Origin: Stereum hirsutum FP-91666 SS1
Lineage: Eukaryota; Basidiomycota; Agaricomycetes; Russulales; Stereaceae
Direction of reading: 5' to 3'
Assembly (NCBI RefSeq): GCF_000264905.1
Contig: NW_006763139.1
Span: 587,270 to 651,269 of the forward strand
DNA: 64,000 bases
Shown here: piece after piece, positions 11,220 to 24,800 of the stretch
Numbering within the stretch: position 1 is the first letter of the stretch
Layout of the letters: each line of letters begins with the position of its first letter
The notes under the pieces: model-generated
What the model saw: the letters and a program-made list of their open reading frames with translations, nothing else
What the model was told of the DNA's origin: nothing
Databases searched by the model: none
Position numbers and translations under genes: made by a program

Positions 11220-13678
11220 ATGTTACGCCTGTCTCGATCCCTCCTGCACCGGCGCCTCAAATTGAAGCAAGCAGTCCGACTGCGGTCCAATATGGCTTCC
11301 ACTTCCACCGCATCCTCCGCCTCAGGCGTCGCATCGGCTCTAAAGACGCCCCCGTCGACCAAGGGATCCTGCGCTCTCCTCATAGGAGGAAAACAGGCTA
11401 CTCGTCTTCGTGAGCGCACCGAGAAAATGTCCGCCGAAGATAGAATTTTGTTTCTTGCTGGGACTGGATCCGCATCACAAGTAAACCAGTTGATCAGTTC
11501 GGCCAAGGACGCCCTAGGGGGCGACGTGTCAATGAAATCGCACAAAGGCGGAAACTGTGAGTCTTCCTATCTTGAGTACGATTCAGGTGATTGTTTAATC
11601 CAGACTCTCCAGCTTTATTGGGGAAAAATGCAGAGCCCGGCATGTCTTCTTCTGATCTTACTTTTGACGGACAGGATTTGGATTCCGAGAACGTAAGATA
11701 ACACGAAAGTTGGTCTTTACCGTCTGGTTCCTAATCCTTCAACTTACAGCTACGCCCCGACACTGCTCTCAATATCTTCGCTAACGCTGGGTTGCGTCCC
11801 CTAATGACTCTAAGTCTTACAACTCCATCCGCCTCCAACACCCCTGCATCTTCTACCCTGTCACCGTTGCACCTCTATATCCTCCACCGCGCACCTTTCG
11901 TCTTCCCACCAATCTCGTCTCTGGAACCCTCTACGCTGAACCCCACAGCGCACCCCTTTGGCATTCCGACAGCAGCAGAGTTCAAGGAAGTTTGGAAGGC
12001 TTGGGATACAGTTACGTTGGGGATGATCCCGAAGAGTATGTTGCATGAGAAGCCGATTGATTTGAGGCATAAGTGCCTGTTTTATATGGGACATCTTCCT
12101 ACGTAGGCGTTTCATTTGCTATCTGTTTGATCGGGGGCTGATGACTTGCATCGTTAGGTTTTTGGATATGCTATTGAGTAATTTGTTGAAGGAGCGAAAT
12201 ACAGAGCCGTTGAAGTTCACCCAGATCTTCGAAGTTTGTTCATTGTATCGTCCTCGTCAATCGTAGCCAGCAATACTGACATCTTGAGGAAATCCTTGTC
12301 GATTCTCGTAGCGCGGTATTGATCCCCACGTCGACGACCCCGACCACTGCCATGTAAGTTCTTCTCCATCACTGTATGCCACCTCACCTATTTATTGACC
12401 TTGTCTCTCACAGCGCCACTCTGAAGTTCCGACCCGAGATGAAGACTGGCCCGACCTTTCTGAGATTCTCGACTTCCGTGACCGCGTGCGCGCCCGTCTT
12501 CTCCGTCTGCTCGAGAATATCGAGAGCGGAAAGCGTCCGATGACGCGAAGGATTGCCAGAACATTGATCATGATTCTTGAACATGATGCGTGGCATATCG
12601 AGGTAATTCCGTTTCTTTTTTCCTCTTTTTCGTGCTGTCCCAGATGAAACTGAATGTACCCTCGTAGACCCTACTGTATATGCTTATCCAACGCGCTGGT
12701 ACTGGAACCCTACCACCGCCAGGTTTCCCTACCCCGCCGTTCTCACTTCTCGCATCTCAATGGAACTCTATCTACTCTCAACCGTCTCGCGGACTCACCG
12801 TCACCATCGGTACAACAGAGCTCGTGATGGGTCACGACGATGCCGAATCAGACGACCTGAAAGTCGAGTTGGAGAAAGACGTATTTGGCAGGAGTTATGG
12901 TTGGGACAACGAGAGCCCAGCTAAGGTCGTCACCGTCGATAGATTCAAAATCGACTGGCGGCCCATCACGAATGAGGAGTACTTCACCTGGTGGTCCACC
13001 GACAAGGAGAATACCGATACAAAGATGCCACCGAGTTGGGTTATGGAGGGAGACGAAGTGAAGGTCCGGACTTTCCATGGGAACGTGGGTATGGACGTAG
13101 CGCGCCACTGGCCTGTGCTCACTTCGTATGATGATTTGGCGGCGTATGCGGAGAGTAAGGGCGGGAGAATACCTAGGGAGAAGGAGTTGAGGTTGTTTTT
13201 CGATAGGTTTGAGGTTGGATATGAAGGTGGTGCGAATGTTGGGTTCAGGAATTGGCACCCGGTTCCGTACGTCTTGGCTCTCTTCTTGCTATCAGGGTCC
13301 ATTCATTTACCATGATGTACTCGATTTCAGGGCTACGACCGGAGATGAAGCTAATGGGGGGAGAGGCTCGAACGGTGGCGTTTGGGAGTGGACCTCCGAC
13401 GTCCTTGATACGCATGAAGGATTCGTCCCTACGACGATCTTCCCCGGTTATTCAGAGGACTTCTTCGATGGAAAACATCAAGTTGTCGTGCGTATCGATT
13501 CCGTCCACACTTTTTCATGCTGTCTATGTAACACCATGCTAAATTGTTTTGTTCGATCTAGATCGGCGCTTCGTACGCTACAATTCCACGTCTTGCCCAG
13601 CGAAGGACAGTGCGCAACTTCTACCAGCATAACTACCCGTATCCTTGGGTCGGCGCACGGGTGGCTTATGATGTCTGA
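11220..13678 (+). CDS. EgtB-like (DinB + FGE-sulfatase domain) non-haem iron protein, no methyltransferase domain
   Basis: Resembles the sulfoxide-synthase half of fungal Egt1, which couples cysteine to hercynine in ergothioneine synthesis. The DinB-like part (~11960-12690) has a first His in GHLPTFLDM and the iron motif HxxxHxE in EHDAWHIET. The C-terminal formylglycine-generating-enzyme-type fold runs from about 12800, with FGRSYGWDNES, GGVWEWTS, DGKHQVV and the family-typical end NFYQHNYPYPWVGARVAYD. The stop is at 13676-13678; my estimate is near 700 residues with about nine introns. The usual N-terminal SAM methyltransferase is absent. In its place is a short Ser/Thr-rich, poorly conserved segment preceded by an Arg/Leu-rich start (MLRLSRSLLHRRLK) that could be a mitochondrial signal. 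An alternative start lies at 11292. The substrate is unknown. Confidence 0.82.
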
Positions 13679-13965
13679 TGCTACGCTTCTGCGTTCTCCG
13701 AGTTCGTTCCGAGACAAGTTTTGTTTGTTGTCACGGTTATAGAAGTGTTTTCATTCCTCGCTTTCGTTAGCTGTTGCTCCTGACTTTGTCTTATCATCTC
13801 TCTGTTTGATACTATATTTTAGCTCTAGTTTGAGATTGTCCTTGCTTTAGATGTTGTCCGTTCAGCTCCGTTGATGTTGTACCCTGAATCGCGTATATAA
13901 ATCGCACTGTTTCACTGCAGAGTACACCATCATCCCATATTAATTAAATAGTCAAACACCTTGTC

Positions 13966-15886
13966 TTACGATCCCACCAATCCACTCAAGGGCAACAACA
14001 ATGTCTGCGACTCCGGTATCGTGTTCGTGAAGAAGGTCGCCTGGCTCGTCGCGTTACTGAAGTTTTGCAGGCCACATGTCTTGACGAAGTCTCCCGATGC
14101 GAGAGCGCGGTCCTGGTCGACATAGGTGATGAAGTCGCTGAGGGGGCAGGTGGAACCAGGGCCGGAGGCGCACTTGGGGATAGGGACGGGGGCGTTATTG
14201 ACCTGAGAGACAAAAGAAACGTTTACATGAGCTCATGATAAAACACAGCGGAGAGGGTGAAAGCGCGCAGTCCGATAAATAAACAGAGACATACGCGGAC
14301 ACGAACGAACGTTCCAGTTGGAACATGATTTCCGACGTGGGTAGGGACGCCGCCGAAGTCAAAAGCGGTATGTCGGACGCTGGAATTCGAAGCCGCACCC
14401 TCAGAGCAGGTCAGTCGCTCAAGAGCGACGTATCCGCGGAAGCTTACGAGGTAGGAGGAGCGGAAAGTACGAGCAGGGGCGATTTTAGTGTTCGAGAGTG
14501 GATAGGTGCCGCGGACGTCGGAGGTGTTCCAGAGCCCCAGAGCGGCGATGATAGGAGGGATATTGTTGTCGTGCTGAAGGATTCGGTATGTGAGCCTTTG
14601 GGAAGGCTCATTTTGACGAGGGGAAAGATTATGTGACTCACAGTGAAGCTCATGAGTAAGGGGGGAGGGACGAAGGTACCGTTTGCGGTAGTCTGTCCGG
14701 GGCCTACAGCGAACAAGTCGGTGATGGCCTTGACCCAAGGAAAACCGGTAGTAGCAGCGATAGGATTTCCGGGCCCAGATCTGTGACGAAGTTATCCTAA
14801 GATTTTGAAGTGATTGACGATGTTGGATGTACTTACCCGTAGTAATAGTTCAGGTCCTGCGCATACTCATAGTCCAACCATTCAGAATCTATGAGCACAA
14901 TGTCAGCTTTATTGGGCGAATAAGAAGATCACCGAAATACCTTCGAAGATATCACAGAACCTAGTATCACCGTTGATAACGGATGAAAACCCACAAAGGT
15001 CCTGCATGACCCCGATATCCGTCGCCGTCAACGTCAGGTTTCCGCTAATGAACTTATTCAGCCGAGTGGCGATCAGAGTCTGGTACGTCGCCCGGTAAGT
15101 TGTTGCTTGAGCGGATCCGTTGTTGAAGGTGGCGTATGTCGGACACGCAGCGGACGGAGTGAGTGACTCGGCGAAAGTGTAGTTGACGGAGTCGGGGAAC
15201 GTGACGACGGTCCCTCTGTTGAGCGAGGTGTTGCTGAGATAGTTGCCTTCAGAGAGATAACCACGGGCGAAGAATGACGCGGTATCTACGACGCGTTGTT
15301 GGGCAGCAGCCCTTGATAGCGTGAACATGTCAGGCTTGGGCGAAGAAGAACATGTCGGGGACCGAGATCGTACCAGACAGTAAAGTTGTCGCTGGGCGTA
15401 GTCAACCCATACTTTTGCCTCAACTGGACTCCAAGCCTGAATGCTTCCAAGGCGCCCGTCGAAGTCAGGTAGAGAGGTTCGTGACTCTGATCCGCGATAT
15501 CGACGGGAACAGACCAGGAAGGAAGGAAAGATAAAGGCCCACTCGCGGTGTACGAGTTGTTCTGCAGTTTGCCGAACAAGCTCACCCAACCAGAGAAGGA
15601 TCCAGGCTCTGGGAACCTCCTATACATGCCAGTATGTGCATCAATGAATGCTCCAAAATTGGAACGTGGAAAGGAGTAATGTCACTCACGCGCCGTGTCG
15701 AACGATATACGCTGCCTGGTCAACTGAACATCCCACTGGTGTGTCCGCCGAAATACCAAATTGGTCAGGAGCATCGAAGTACGGAGAAGCGGGACCAGAA
15801 TGCTCAAGAGGATTGAATGCGGCATGTACACCAGACGAGATGAAGGCGTGGAGGCCAATGAGTATAAGAGCAGGGTTAGAAAACAT
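13966..15886 (-). CDS. Secreted histidine acid phosphatase, probable 3-phytase
   Basis: Histidine-acid-phosphatase clan enzyme that releases phosphate from phytate or other esters outside the cell. A signal peptide is visible (MFSNPALILIGLHAFISSG). The catalytic loop RHGARFP is split by an intron at ~15685, and the proton-donor motif HD (SFT|HDNNIPP) follows another intron near 14585. Cys residues of the family (SAACPTYATF, DLCGFSSV, RFCDIFEG, KCASGPGSTC) are in place. The C-terminus is LLLPLSGLVGS with TAA at 13966-13968. Length (about 430 residues) and order of motifs match fungal phytases. It converges with the EgtB-like gene across a 287 bp gap. Confidence 0.9.
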
Positions 15887-16574
15887 CGCAGTCGATTATG
15901 TACAGGAGCTCGAGGGCGACGGCCTACCGCATCCTTTCACGAGGGCTCAGTTTATGTACCCAGCAGAAGCATCCGCTAATTTCGAAGCGTGTGCGTAGAG
16001 ATTCCGAAAGAAGAAACACGTTCGTCGATCCGCTCAAGGCACGGCAAGGTTGTTCCTGGGGACACAGATCCCGCCACAAAGAAATGAAATAGTTGGACAT
16101 TCGAATGTGCGTCGTGTGAGGTCGTGTGCTGCTGAGGTTGGTCGTCAAATTTATAATGTTTGGGAGTGCCAGGAAGGTCGGCCATGTGGGTAGAGACCAA
16201 GAACAGCTAACAACGAGCAAGGCTGCCAAGGATAACATCGACGACGGATTGGAAAGGACGGCCGGTTCCGATGATAGCCGGAAGGAAGGAAGGAATTTAG
16301 GCCTCTAGAAGGCCCTAGCGAAGAGCAAGAGGGTTGACATGCGATGTTGACGAGGAACGTGAAAGTAGAATGGCTTTTACTTGGACGGAAATCCTAACAC
16401 TATCGGAGCTCGAAGGATCATGGCGAACGCCGTCGCGCATTTGGTGCCACCGTGGCGCGATTGCACCAGCCAGTTTAATTGTACAATACATTCGAACAAG
16501 ACTATTTATTCCTACATAAAGCACATGTACTTATCTACAATCACATCCAGCTAGATCGCCTCTGTATACTGAAA
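15887..16574. other. Intergenic: phytase promoter and MFS 3' flank
   Basis: No gene seen. A minus-strand TATA-like ATTATAAAT lies near 16149-16157, about 265 bp before the phytase start. It would imply a long leader or an alternative core promoter. Confidence 0.45.
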
Positions 16575-19499
16575 TCACTGTTCTCTCCGCTCGCCAGACA
16601 CACCCCCACCAGACACACCCTCCTCTTCAGCCGTCTGAGCTTCCTCATCTACGCCTGTCTCCCTTGCCTCGTCTACATTACCATTTTGTTTAGGAGGTGG
16701 CCCATTTACAGTGTCTGGTAATGGATACTCTTTGATAGGTAGAAGTGTGAGTATTAGGAGGATCGCGACGACCTACGTTTACAACCAACCGATGATCAGT
16801 ACAAGCGACTTAAGCGGTGGATGGGCGCATGGGAACTGAAATGGATGATGAGTACGTACGATCTGCACTTGAAACACGACTCTGAGCGCCAACGCCCAGC
16901 TTTCCGTTGCTTTTTGACGGAGCAACGGAGGCAAGATGTGCATGTACTCTGTCGAGTCGAGGATCTTGGATATGATCTGTTGCGAGTCCGGGTGTTGTTA
17001 TAGAATGAAAGCCCGGGACGGGGAAATGTAGTAAGCGAATAGGACAAGGAACTAGCCAAAAACGAACGAACGCACCTTCGCCGCTCCTTCTACTTCATCT
17101 TCCGTGATCCTCACCTTCAAATTCTTAGCGACCAAGGTCTGCAACAAAGTCGACGACAGCGCGACACCGAGGACTTGACCTGTCGTTCTGAATAGGTATG
17201 AAACTAAAGTCCGCGTGGTCAGGTAATTATTCGCTGGCGAAAAGACGAGCTATCAGGGCCCAGGGAGACGAGGATGGACGACTCACTCCCGGTGGCGATG
17301 GGGATCTGATCGCGCGGTACGCTCGCGAAGAGGGCGAGAAGTGTTGTTGTGAGGATCGATGCGAAGCCGAAGCCCTATACGATCCATGTAACAAAGTCAT
17401 CTTGTCAGCAAAACGGTTCAGGTGTAGTCCAGCAGAAGGGGGAGATGGACATAGGCATCGGAGCACGCACGTTAGGTATCAGCGTGATATAAAGCACCCA
17501 TTCCGGAGTCTTATTCGTCCTATATTCTCTCCGTTGTGAGCGACTCATTCTGCATTGCCGATTACGATAATCACCTACCAAGAGCTCAGCAAAACGTTCG
17601 CCCCTACAAGCCCCAACCCACAAAATACCTCCAACCACCAATACTTCCCCGTGTGCCTCATGTACCATCCGGCAAACAAGCTGCCGATGGCGATACAAGC
17701 AGAGTTGGGGATAAGGTGGCGGCCAGCGGAGGTAGACGATTGCAGGAGCGCAGCGGTGAAGAAGAGAGGGGTTGTATAGACCTGTTTGACGACAATAGAA
17801 AGGGCGAGTCAATGCGCATCCCAGGAAGGATGTGGAATTCAGTGCGGAAATAGACGGGTAAACGGTAGATGTGCATGAATGGGTCAACGTGGATGGTTGA
17901 TTGAGGGAAGAGGAACCTACCGTCGAAAACGAGAGAACCGCGATCAAGAAATTGTTCTGCAGTCGAATGTTAGTGTATGTTCAGTTCTACGAACTAGATG
18001 TGCGTACCAAGGCGACGAAAGCCGGGTTACGCTGTTAGAATTGATGCCACACAGACCGAAAACAGGCGCGGAAAAGGATGATGATCAGCATGAAGTTGCT
18101 AGAAAATTATGGCAGTGTCACGCGAGTAGGATTGGGCGAAACGTTCCAGGGGAAAACATACCCTCTTCAACATGGAGATTGGCATAACGGGTTCCACGGC
18201 GAACTTCACTTCGACGAGCACGAAGAGCACAATGAAGAATGCACTAACGCAGTCAACATAAATTGGCAGTCAGTACCCTTGTCATATTTGTTTGTAGATC
18301 ATAGAGAAGAAAATACACATACCTAGCTCCAATAAATCCCCACATCCCGGCCTTGCCGCTCCACCAACTCATATTCTCACCCGGATCAGCCAACTTTTCA
18401 CCCACTGTCAGTCCAACTAACAGACTTCCAAGACTCAACACAAGCGTCAACGGCCCCGCCCAGTCGATCCGTTTGAGCTTTTGCGACATAGGAGTTTTGG
18501 AGTGGGAGGACTCGAGGAAGGAGGGAGGTTCCCGGACCTTGAGGTAGAGGAGGATAAGACCGATGAGGAGGACGGGGGATTGGATAAGGAAGGCTGCACG
18601 CCTGGTTGGTAGAAACGGTAAAGAAAATTAGCAAAATCTCTGTGGGAAATGGTGCTGGCACATACCATCCAATAGTATCCCCTAACCAACCACCCAGTGG
18701 TGCTCCGACTGCGCCACCCAAAGCGAAGAGCAGGTTCGCGACTGAAACAGTGGCAGAGACAGGTGCACGTAAGTTGGAGTAATAAATGCATCGGGAGATA
18801 CAATGAGACGTACATCCTTGGTAAAGCCCTCTACTTTTCAGAGGGACAACGTCGCTTATAATGACATTTCCGACAACAGCCATTCCTCCGCCTCCGGCGC
18901 CTGCAAGCGCTCGGAAGAACAACAACTGAGGCCTACCGATAACAATGACCACGGTCAGAAATATCATGTACATACCACAAACCGCATCTAAATGGACGAA
19001 TACACTCACATACTGCCTGCAACTCCACACAACGCTGTGCCCAAGCCAAATAGCCCACCCGCCATCAACGCAGACGCCCGCCTCCCTATAATATTACATA
19101 GTCGTCCGTACAACGAAGTACAGCCGCATACTGTCAAGAGATAAGTTGTTCCGATCCATGAGGAATACTGAAGTGCTTCGAAAGAAGAGCCGATAAGCGA
19201 GACGAGTGTGGCGACGATGGTGGCGTCAAGAGAACCAATGAATGAGAGTGTCCAGATGCCAGCTGTTGGTCGTTGTTCGTGGATATTTTTCTTTAGAAAC
19301 ACTGGATGTCATTAGTTTATTGAGGAGGCGCACCTAGAAGAAAACCGAAATGAGTCTTGCTTAGATTCTCTGTAGTTTGTGGACTTGTGCTCGGAGGTGG
19401 TTTGGAGACGAGAGGCGTCCGTTCGTTCGCGTTTGTAAATTCGGTCACCGTCGAGTCCGAATCGGCTCTGGCATGTTGTTGAGCCTCAGCTTCGTTCAT
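16575..19499 (-). CDS. MFS transporter, DHA2-type drug/amino-acid antiporter
   Basis: Membrane transporter of the major facilitator superfamily. A soluble N-terminal tail (MNEAEAQQHARADSD, with ERTPLVSKPPP) precedes a first membrane helix containing SLDATIVATL. The helix 2-3 loop carries the MFS signature as YGRLCNIIGRR. Further helices are split over about 12 exons: FRALAGAGGGGMAVVGN, ANLLFALGGAVGAPLGGWLG, and a last helix VVAILLILTLLP. An acidic/Pro tail ends at TGA 16575-16577. The N-terminal layout and motif resemble the vacuolar basic amino acid (Vba) and multidrug transporters of fungi. The substrate cannot be inferred. I see no breaks in the joins checked. Confidence 0.88.
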
Positions 19500-19924
19500 G
19501 GTTAGTATCAGAGATATTTTTTGGATAGTTTGTGTCTATGCTCCTTCCTTCAACTCTGAGATAGCATGGATGAGTGCAACATGAGAAATGTCGTGGAACG
19601 GCGCCAAAGTGGACGGCGCGTTTCAGCGGCCCCCTGTGTGCCACAGCGCGTAAACGTAGGTGGCGCACTACATCCTTCACGGAAATAGAGCTCTTTTTCC
19701 CAAGTGCAGCCGCCTCACAAGTACAACGTTGTTCTTTGATATCGTGCCTAGATGAAAACTAACCATCTGAATTAATTCTCAGCAATCACGGGGAGCTCTG
19801 GCTAGCGGGCAACCTCTAGTCATCTCGAGAGATACGTAGGCGGAGTTCCCAGTATCGAAATAATAGAATATGCATGGTTGCTCCAGCTGCATACGCTGTA
19901 CTAATCCAGTCCACGTCGAGATCG
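19500..19924. other. Intergenic between MFS transporter and NmrA-like gene
   Basis: 425 bp holding the promoter of the MFS gene (minus strand) and the 3' flank of the NmrA-like gene. No other signal was recognised. Confidence 0.5.
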
Positions 19925-21059
19925 TCATCGTTTCGATAATTGCCCAATCAAATCTTCTTTGAAGCTATCTCTCAAACACGCCTCCATGCTCTTTGGCTCC
20001 CTGCCCAAGATCCTGCCCAACACATCACTGGCAACCCCCATCTCGCCCCTCTGCATCACCTCGTGCGTCTTTACCCACTCCCTCAAGAATGCCTCATCCC
20101 CAAGCCGTGGTGAGTTCGGGTTGAATAAGCGTTGAACGTATTCATCGACGGTTATGGTGTGCAGGGTGATCTTCCGGGAGAGGAGAGTTGAGAGACGCGT
20201 GCTAATATCTGAGAGGGTAAGGACGTTGGAAGGAGGGCCAGATAGGAGAAGAGTCTCGTGAGGATGGGAACCCTGTGAATGGAGCCAGGACGAATTATCA
20301 GATAGAGGGTCATGTAGATGATATGGAGACATACCTTCGCAATGACTCGGGCGGTCGCTTCTCCGAGTTCTTCTCTCGAAGCCCATGCAACGGGCCCATC
20401 CCCAGTAATGTAAATATCTGTATCCTTCTTGTGGTCGAATAAACCTACATAAATCATGAGCAACAGAGCACGCTTGAAAAAGGACCTACGGAACCCGGTG
20501 AAGAGAGACGTACCCATGTAGATAGAATAACTCTCCGCATAGATCCCTTCCTTCAGAATCGTGTACGTGATCCCACTCTCCTTGAGATACCGCTCCGTAT
20601 CCAGATGGCCTCTCATCATCTCACTGATATTCCTTTCCTCGCCCATTTCGCTAGCGACGGCCACGCTGGTGTAGTAGATGTGTTTGACGCCGACGCGTTT
20701 GGCTGCGTCGATGGCATTGATGTGCGCGCGGATGCTGGGCTCGTAGAAGACGGAAGGATAGGATACGAGGAGAAGTCTGTCTGCACCCTGAAGTCGGATA
20801 TATTGAGCGACAACCCGAGCACTGCTACTCATATGATCAAATAAATAAATACCTTGAAAGCCTCGTCCAGCGACCCCGGATCCGCGAAGTCGCCACGTCG
20901 AACTTGGATACCTTCGGGGAGCGCAGAAATGAATGAAGACGATGGGTTGGGATTATAGATCGAGAGTATGATCTCGGTGGGCGGAACGTGGCAAGTCTGA
21001 AGCAGATGCTTGAGGACTTGCGAACCGATACCACCAGTTGCCCCAGTCAATACGATCAT
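19925..21059 (-). CDS. NmrA-like NAD(P)-binding protein
   Basis: Atypical short-chain-dehydrogenase fold of the NmrA/isoflavone-reductase-like group. The start MIVLTGATGGIGSQVL gives the dinucleotide-binding loop TGATGGIG in the first strand-turn-helix. Exon 2 contains LLLVSYPSVFYEP and IDAAKRVGVKHIYYTS, the usual region of these proteins, then TERYLKESGITYTILKEGIY. The C-terminal part carries substrate-pocket-like helices ending in DLIGQLSKR with the stop at 19925. About three introns, about 310 residues. Such proteins act as quinone/flavonoid-type reductases or redox sensors. Nothing nearby indicates a pathway. Confidence 0.85.
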
Positions 21060-21811
21060 TGTTCGAGTCGCCTAGATGAACGTAGTATAATGCTAGAGCT
21101 AGAGATGAGATGAGTTGCCGTGTGAGACGATTATGACGACCTTACTGACGATGTGGGGACTTATATACCTGAGAGGATAATAGCGTTCTCCCGATGGTTC
21201 CGACGAGTGTAAGTACGTTCGACAAATACAAGCTAGACATAATCCCGGAATATGTCTAAGCAGAGGTCACCAGGTTGAAATGGGGATTACTTTGTTTTCG
21301 GAGCCTGACACTGCCTCAGTGGACCGAATGGTGGACATCTCTAGAATCCATTTACGAATCCATTGCGTGGTTCGAACTCCGGCATGCAGTACATTGGGGT
21401 ATCCGGGGGTATCCATGGATGGTTTGTCCATCAGAGTTTAGCTCTCGGAAATCCATGAACGACCCCTGACGATTCCTGGCGGTTAAGTTCACAAGAACTC
21501 GGAAGGGAAAGCGCTTCAGGGCACGTCAGGACTCCCAGGACGTTAGTCAGAAGAAGTACAAAACCTGCCTAGAGCACTGAAGCTTGCAAGGTGTCTCAGA
21601 AGGTTCCAGAGTGCTCTTACTGATGATTGAAAGTGAAGTCGGGAAAGAACAGACTGTCAAAGCGTTGCATGCGAGGCACATAATAATACAGCTTGGTTCA
21701 AGAATTTTCACTCCTGACTGAAAATCCTAGAAGAACTCGACAGGTTGGACAGAAAATGTCAGAATCCAGCCAATGTTTGAAACATGCCATTCCTTCAACC
21801 AGGCTTACACT
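21060..21811. other. Intergenic: NmrA-like promoter and Urb1 3' flank
   Basis: No gene seen in 752 bp. On the minus strand a TATA box (TATATAAG, plus positions 21160-21167) lies about 100 bp before the NmrA-like start. Confidence 0.5.
21160..21167 (-). promoter_or_regulatory. TATA box of the NmrA-like gene
   Basis: TATATAAG on the minus strand, about 100 bp upstream of the ATG at 21059. Confidence 0.5.
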
Positions 21812-24800
21812 TCATCTCGCGTTTATCCCTTCCAATACCTCTCTCCTGACCCACTCCTCAACCCCAGAGCCCTCTCTCCCAACTATCGAGCGCCACAACA
21901 GCATCCTTGCACTCAGCGCGCCCCACGCAACGCCCTTGCCTTCGAAAATATTCACTCCCATGGCAGAACGCCACTGATCTTCGACTGCGCGACCCCATAT
22001 CCGGACCGGATCCACAGGTATTGTTGTGGTCGAAAATGAGGTGTAGGATGTGTGTGGCCCCGTATTGATGACACCTGATTGTGGAGGTAGGTCGAGGGTG
22101 TGGTCAAAATGAGAAATGTCGAGATTATATTCAAAGAATTGAAGGAGGGTAAGAGCTTTGGCCATAAGGATGCCGAAGTTGGGGACGGTTGGACCCGGGA
22201 GAAGCGAGAGTCGAAGAAGTATCCTGGAAGTTATGGACAACAGTTCTGACGATACTTCTACTGAGGGTTGGAATATTAGGCACTTGTTCCGCTCGTGATA
22301 AAAAATCAAAAGTTACTCACCTGACTCCTGTAACAGTAGCTGCAAACATCTAGCTATAGTGGGGCGCCACTGGCCTCCGGTTGCGGACTCAAACCTGGGA
22401 GCATCGGCGACCATGAGGACGTTCTCCACAATCTTGAGCCAAAGCAAAGCCTCGCCCGACAAAAAGGATTGAGACTGTAACACCATCTCTATCCAAGGCA
22501 GCAATGCCGACTTCAAGGTCAATGACGTCGTCATCCGTCTACTGCTGGTGATGTTAAGTACCACCTATGATAGCAAATCGCGGTCAGCAAGAGAAGAAGG
22601 GAGAAGAAAACAGAGACATACCTCCTGTACCCCATGCCTAATAAGTCGATCACCTTCTCCACTTTGCCACGCACTCGCCAACAAGTCCCAGGTATGTCTC
22701 CTCCTGAACACCTTCCACTCTGCCTCGCCAGCACCTAACATCGCATCTGCTAGGAACTTCACCATCCATCCTCTCTCTTTCTTCCAGTCCTCCGAGCTGC
22801 TGTAAAGCATGGAAAAGAGCATGGGCACGTCGGCAGAGTCGAGCTCCGGACGTTGCAGGAGAAAGCGAGAGGTGAGCGGATATATGAAATTGGCGGGATA
22901 GAAGACGCCACGGAGGGAGTGGGCGAGGAGAAGGGTCGTAAAGGTGGGTAGGCGGGGAGGTGAGTCAGTCTCGGGAGACGACCGGATAGCATCTCTCAAG
23001 AGGTCGAAGATGTGCATAACGTGGGGTTTTTCCTGCATGTCTGCGTCCTATACACAATGATGAGCTTTATCATGTAGGAAAGTAATGATCGTGACAAACC
23101 TTCGACGCTTTTGATATGGCGGCCATCTGTGTCATCGCCACGTCCCTCAATGCATCCTCCTTAGACGATAACATCCGTATGACCAGACTGATCGCATTTG
23201 TCCTGAATAACTGAACCCATTCGGCCGCTGATGAGGGAGGGCTGGACGCGAGGACTTGGGTAACAAGCAAAAGTATCAAGAGAGGATCGTAAAGGTGTTC
23301 ATCGGAAGCTGACGTAGCCGGAAGTCCTTCTTGGTTGGTACCGACAGTGTCCAACTTCCGCCAAGAAGGATAAGTCATGCACGTCCTGAAAACTCGATTT
23401 GAGTCAAGCCCTTCGAAAGCTTCCAGGGCGTTATTCGATACCGTGCCAGGGGAGGAGGACCATTGCGAAAAGGCACCCGCGATGGATGTCTTCCTATTTT
23501 CTTCGAAGAGCTTGAAGATGGCAAAAATCTGGAGATCACTGGATGCCAGGGTGCCGCCATATATCTGGATGAGGGGAAGGACGTGGCTTGGCTGGCATGT
23601 GTTGGAAGGGTGAAGATGGAAAAGTGTGTGGAGGAGGGAGATGATGGACTGTCGGGCGGGGGCGGAGGGAGAGGCATGTTTATGGAAGGAGGGATGTTGG
23701 AGGATGCTTTGAAGGTGGCGATTCACGAGCAGAGGCTGAAACAAGGGATCCGTGAGACTAATATTGGTGAAAGAGAAAGATTCGCCTACCTTCAGCGGAG
23801 ATTTCTTCAAAAGGACAGTAGCGAAGGAAGATGCTGATGGATCAGAAAGGCGATGCTGGATGGCGGCAGTCAGAACGGGATCGACAAAATGTGTCTTAAC
23901 GGTGGCGTCTGCCTTTATCAACGCGGCTACGAAGTGCTCCATTAGCACGGAACGCCACGACAGAAGGCTAGACTCACCAAGCCCTTGAACAACAGGCGCA
24001 CTCAATGCTTCATCACTAGCAAAATGTCTTGAGGCCCATTGCAGGCCATGGTCCACACATGAAGCCACAAACTCCCTTGTCTCCTCCCTCGGTATGACCT
24101 CGGAATCGAAGAGCCGCCTCGCCACGAGGACGGTTTTAGCACTCATAACATCGAGAGACTCGCCTTCTACCGCACGTCTCAGGATTCCGATTAATTCTTC
24201 TCGACTCTCGGAGAAGCAGGTTACCATGAAGATGACACAATCCACGTCACGAGCCTCGTCGGAAAGTTTGGACCAAGTCGATGGCTGGATGACGCTTCGA
24301 ACGAGATTTTCGAAGTGTGTCTTCCAGACGCCGGTAGCTTTGACTCTTTCGATAGAGGTTGACTCTCCCAAGGTCGTGATTTCGTCGAGTGTGGCGTGTA
24401 TGAGAGGCGTGATGCTGACATTCTTCTGCTGAGCAGAAGTCTCCGTCGAGAGCCAGGTGTAGCATGCAGCTCGTGCTGCCTTTTTCGAGTAAACCAGGCC
24501 ACAGATAATTTCAACGTCCTCCGAGCTAAGCTGTCCGCGCGATAGGATAGTCTCGACCTCGGTATCATGGACATGATCATCCATTCTCCGTTCCCAACGC
24601 GCCGTCGACTTCGAGATCAGCCGAGAAAGGGATAGAGACGGTTCTCCGCTCGTGCTGGTTGGCGGAAGCCCATCAAGTCCAACCGGAAGCGAAGCGTGCA
24701 CGATGAGCGCGATGATCTTCTTTGCTGCGTTGCCTTTCGTCGAAGCTTGATCATCGACATTGAGTAGGCTGAACAGCAGGGGGAAACGAGAACGCATATG

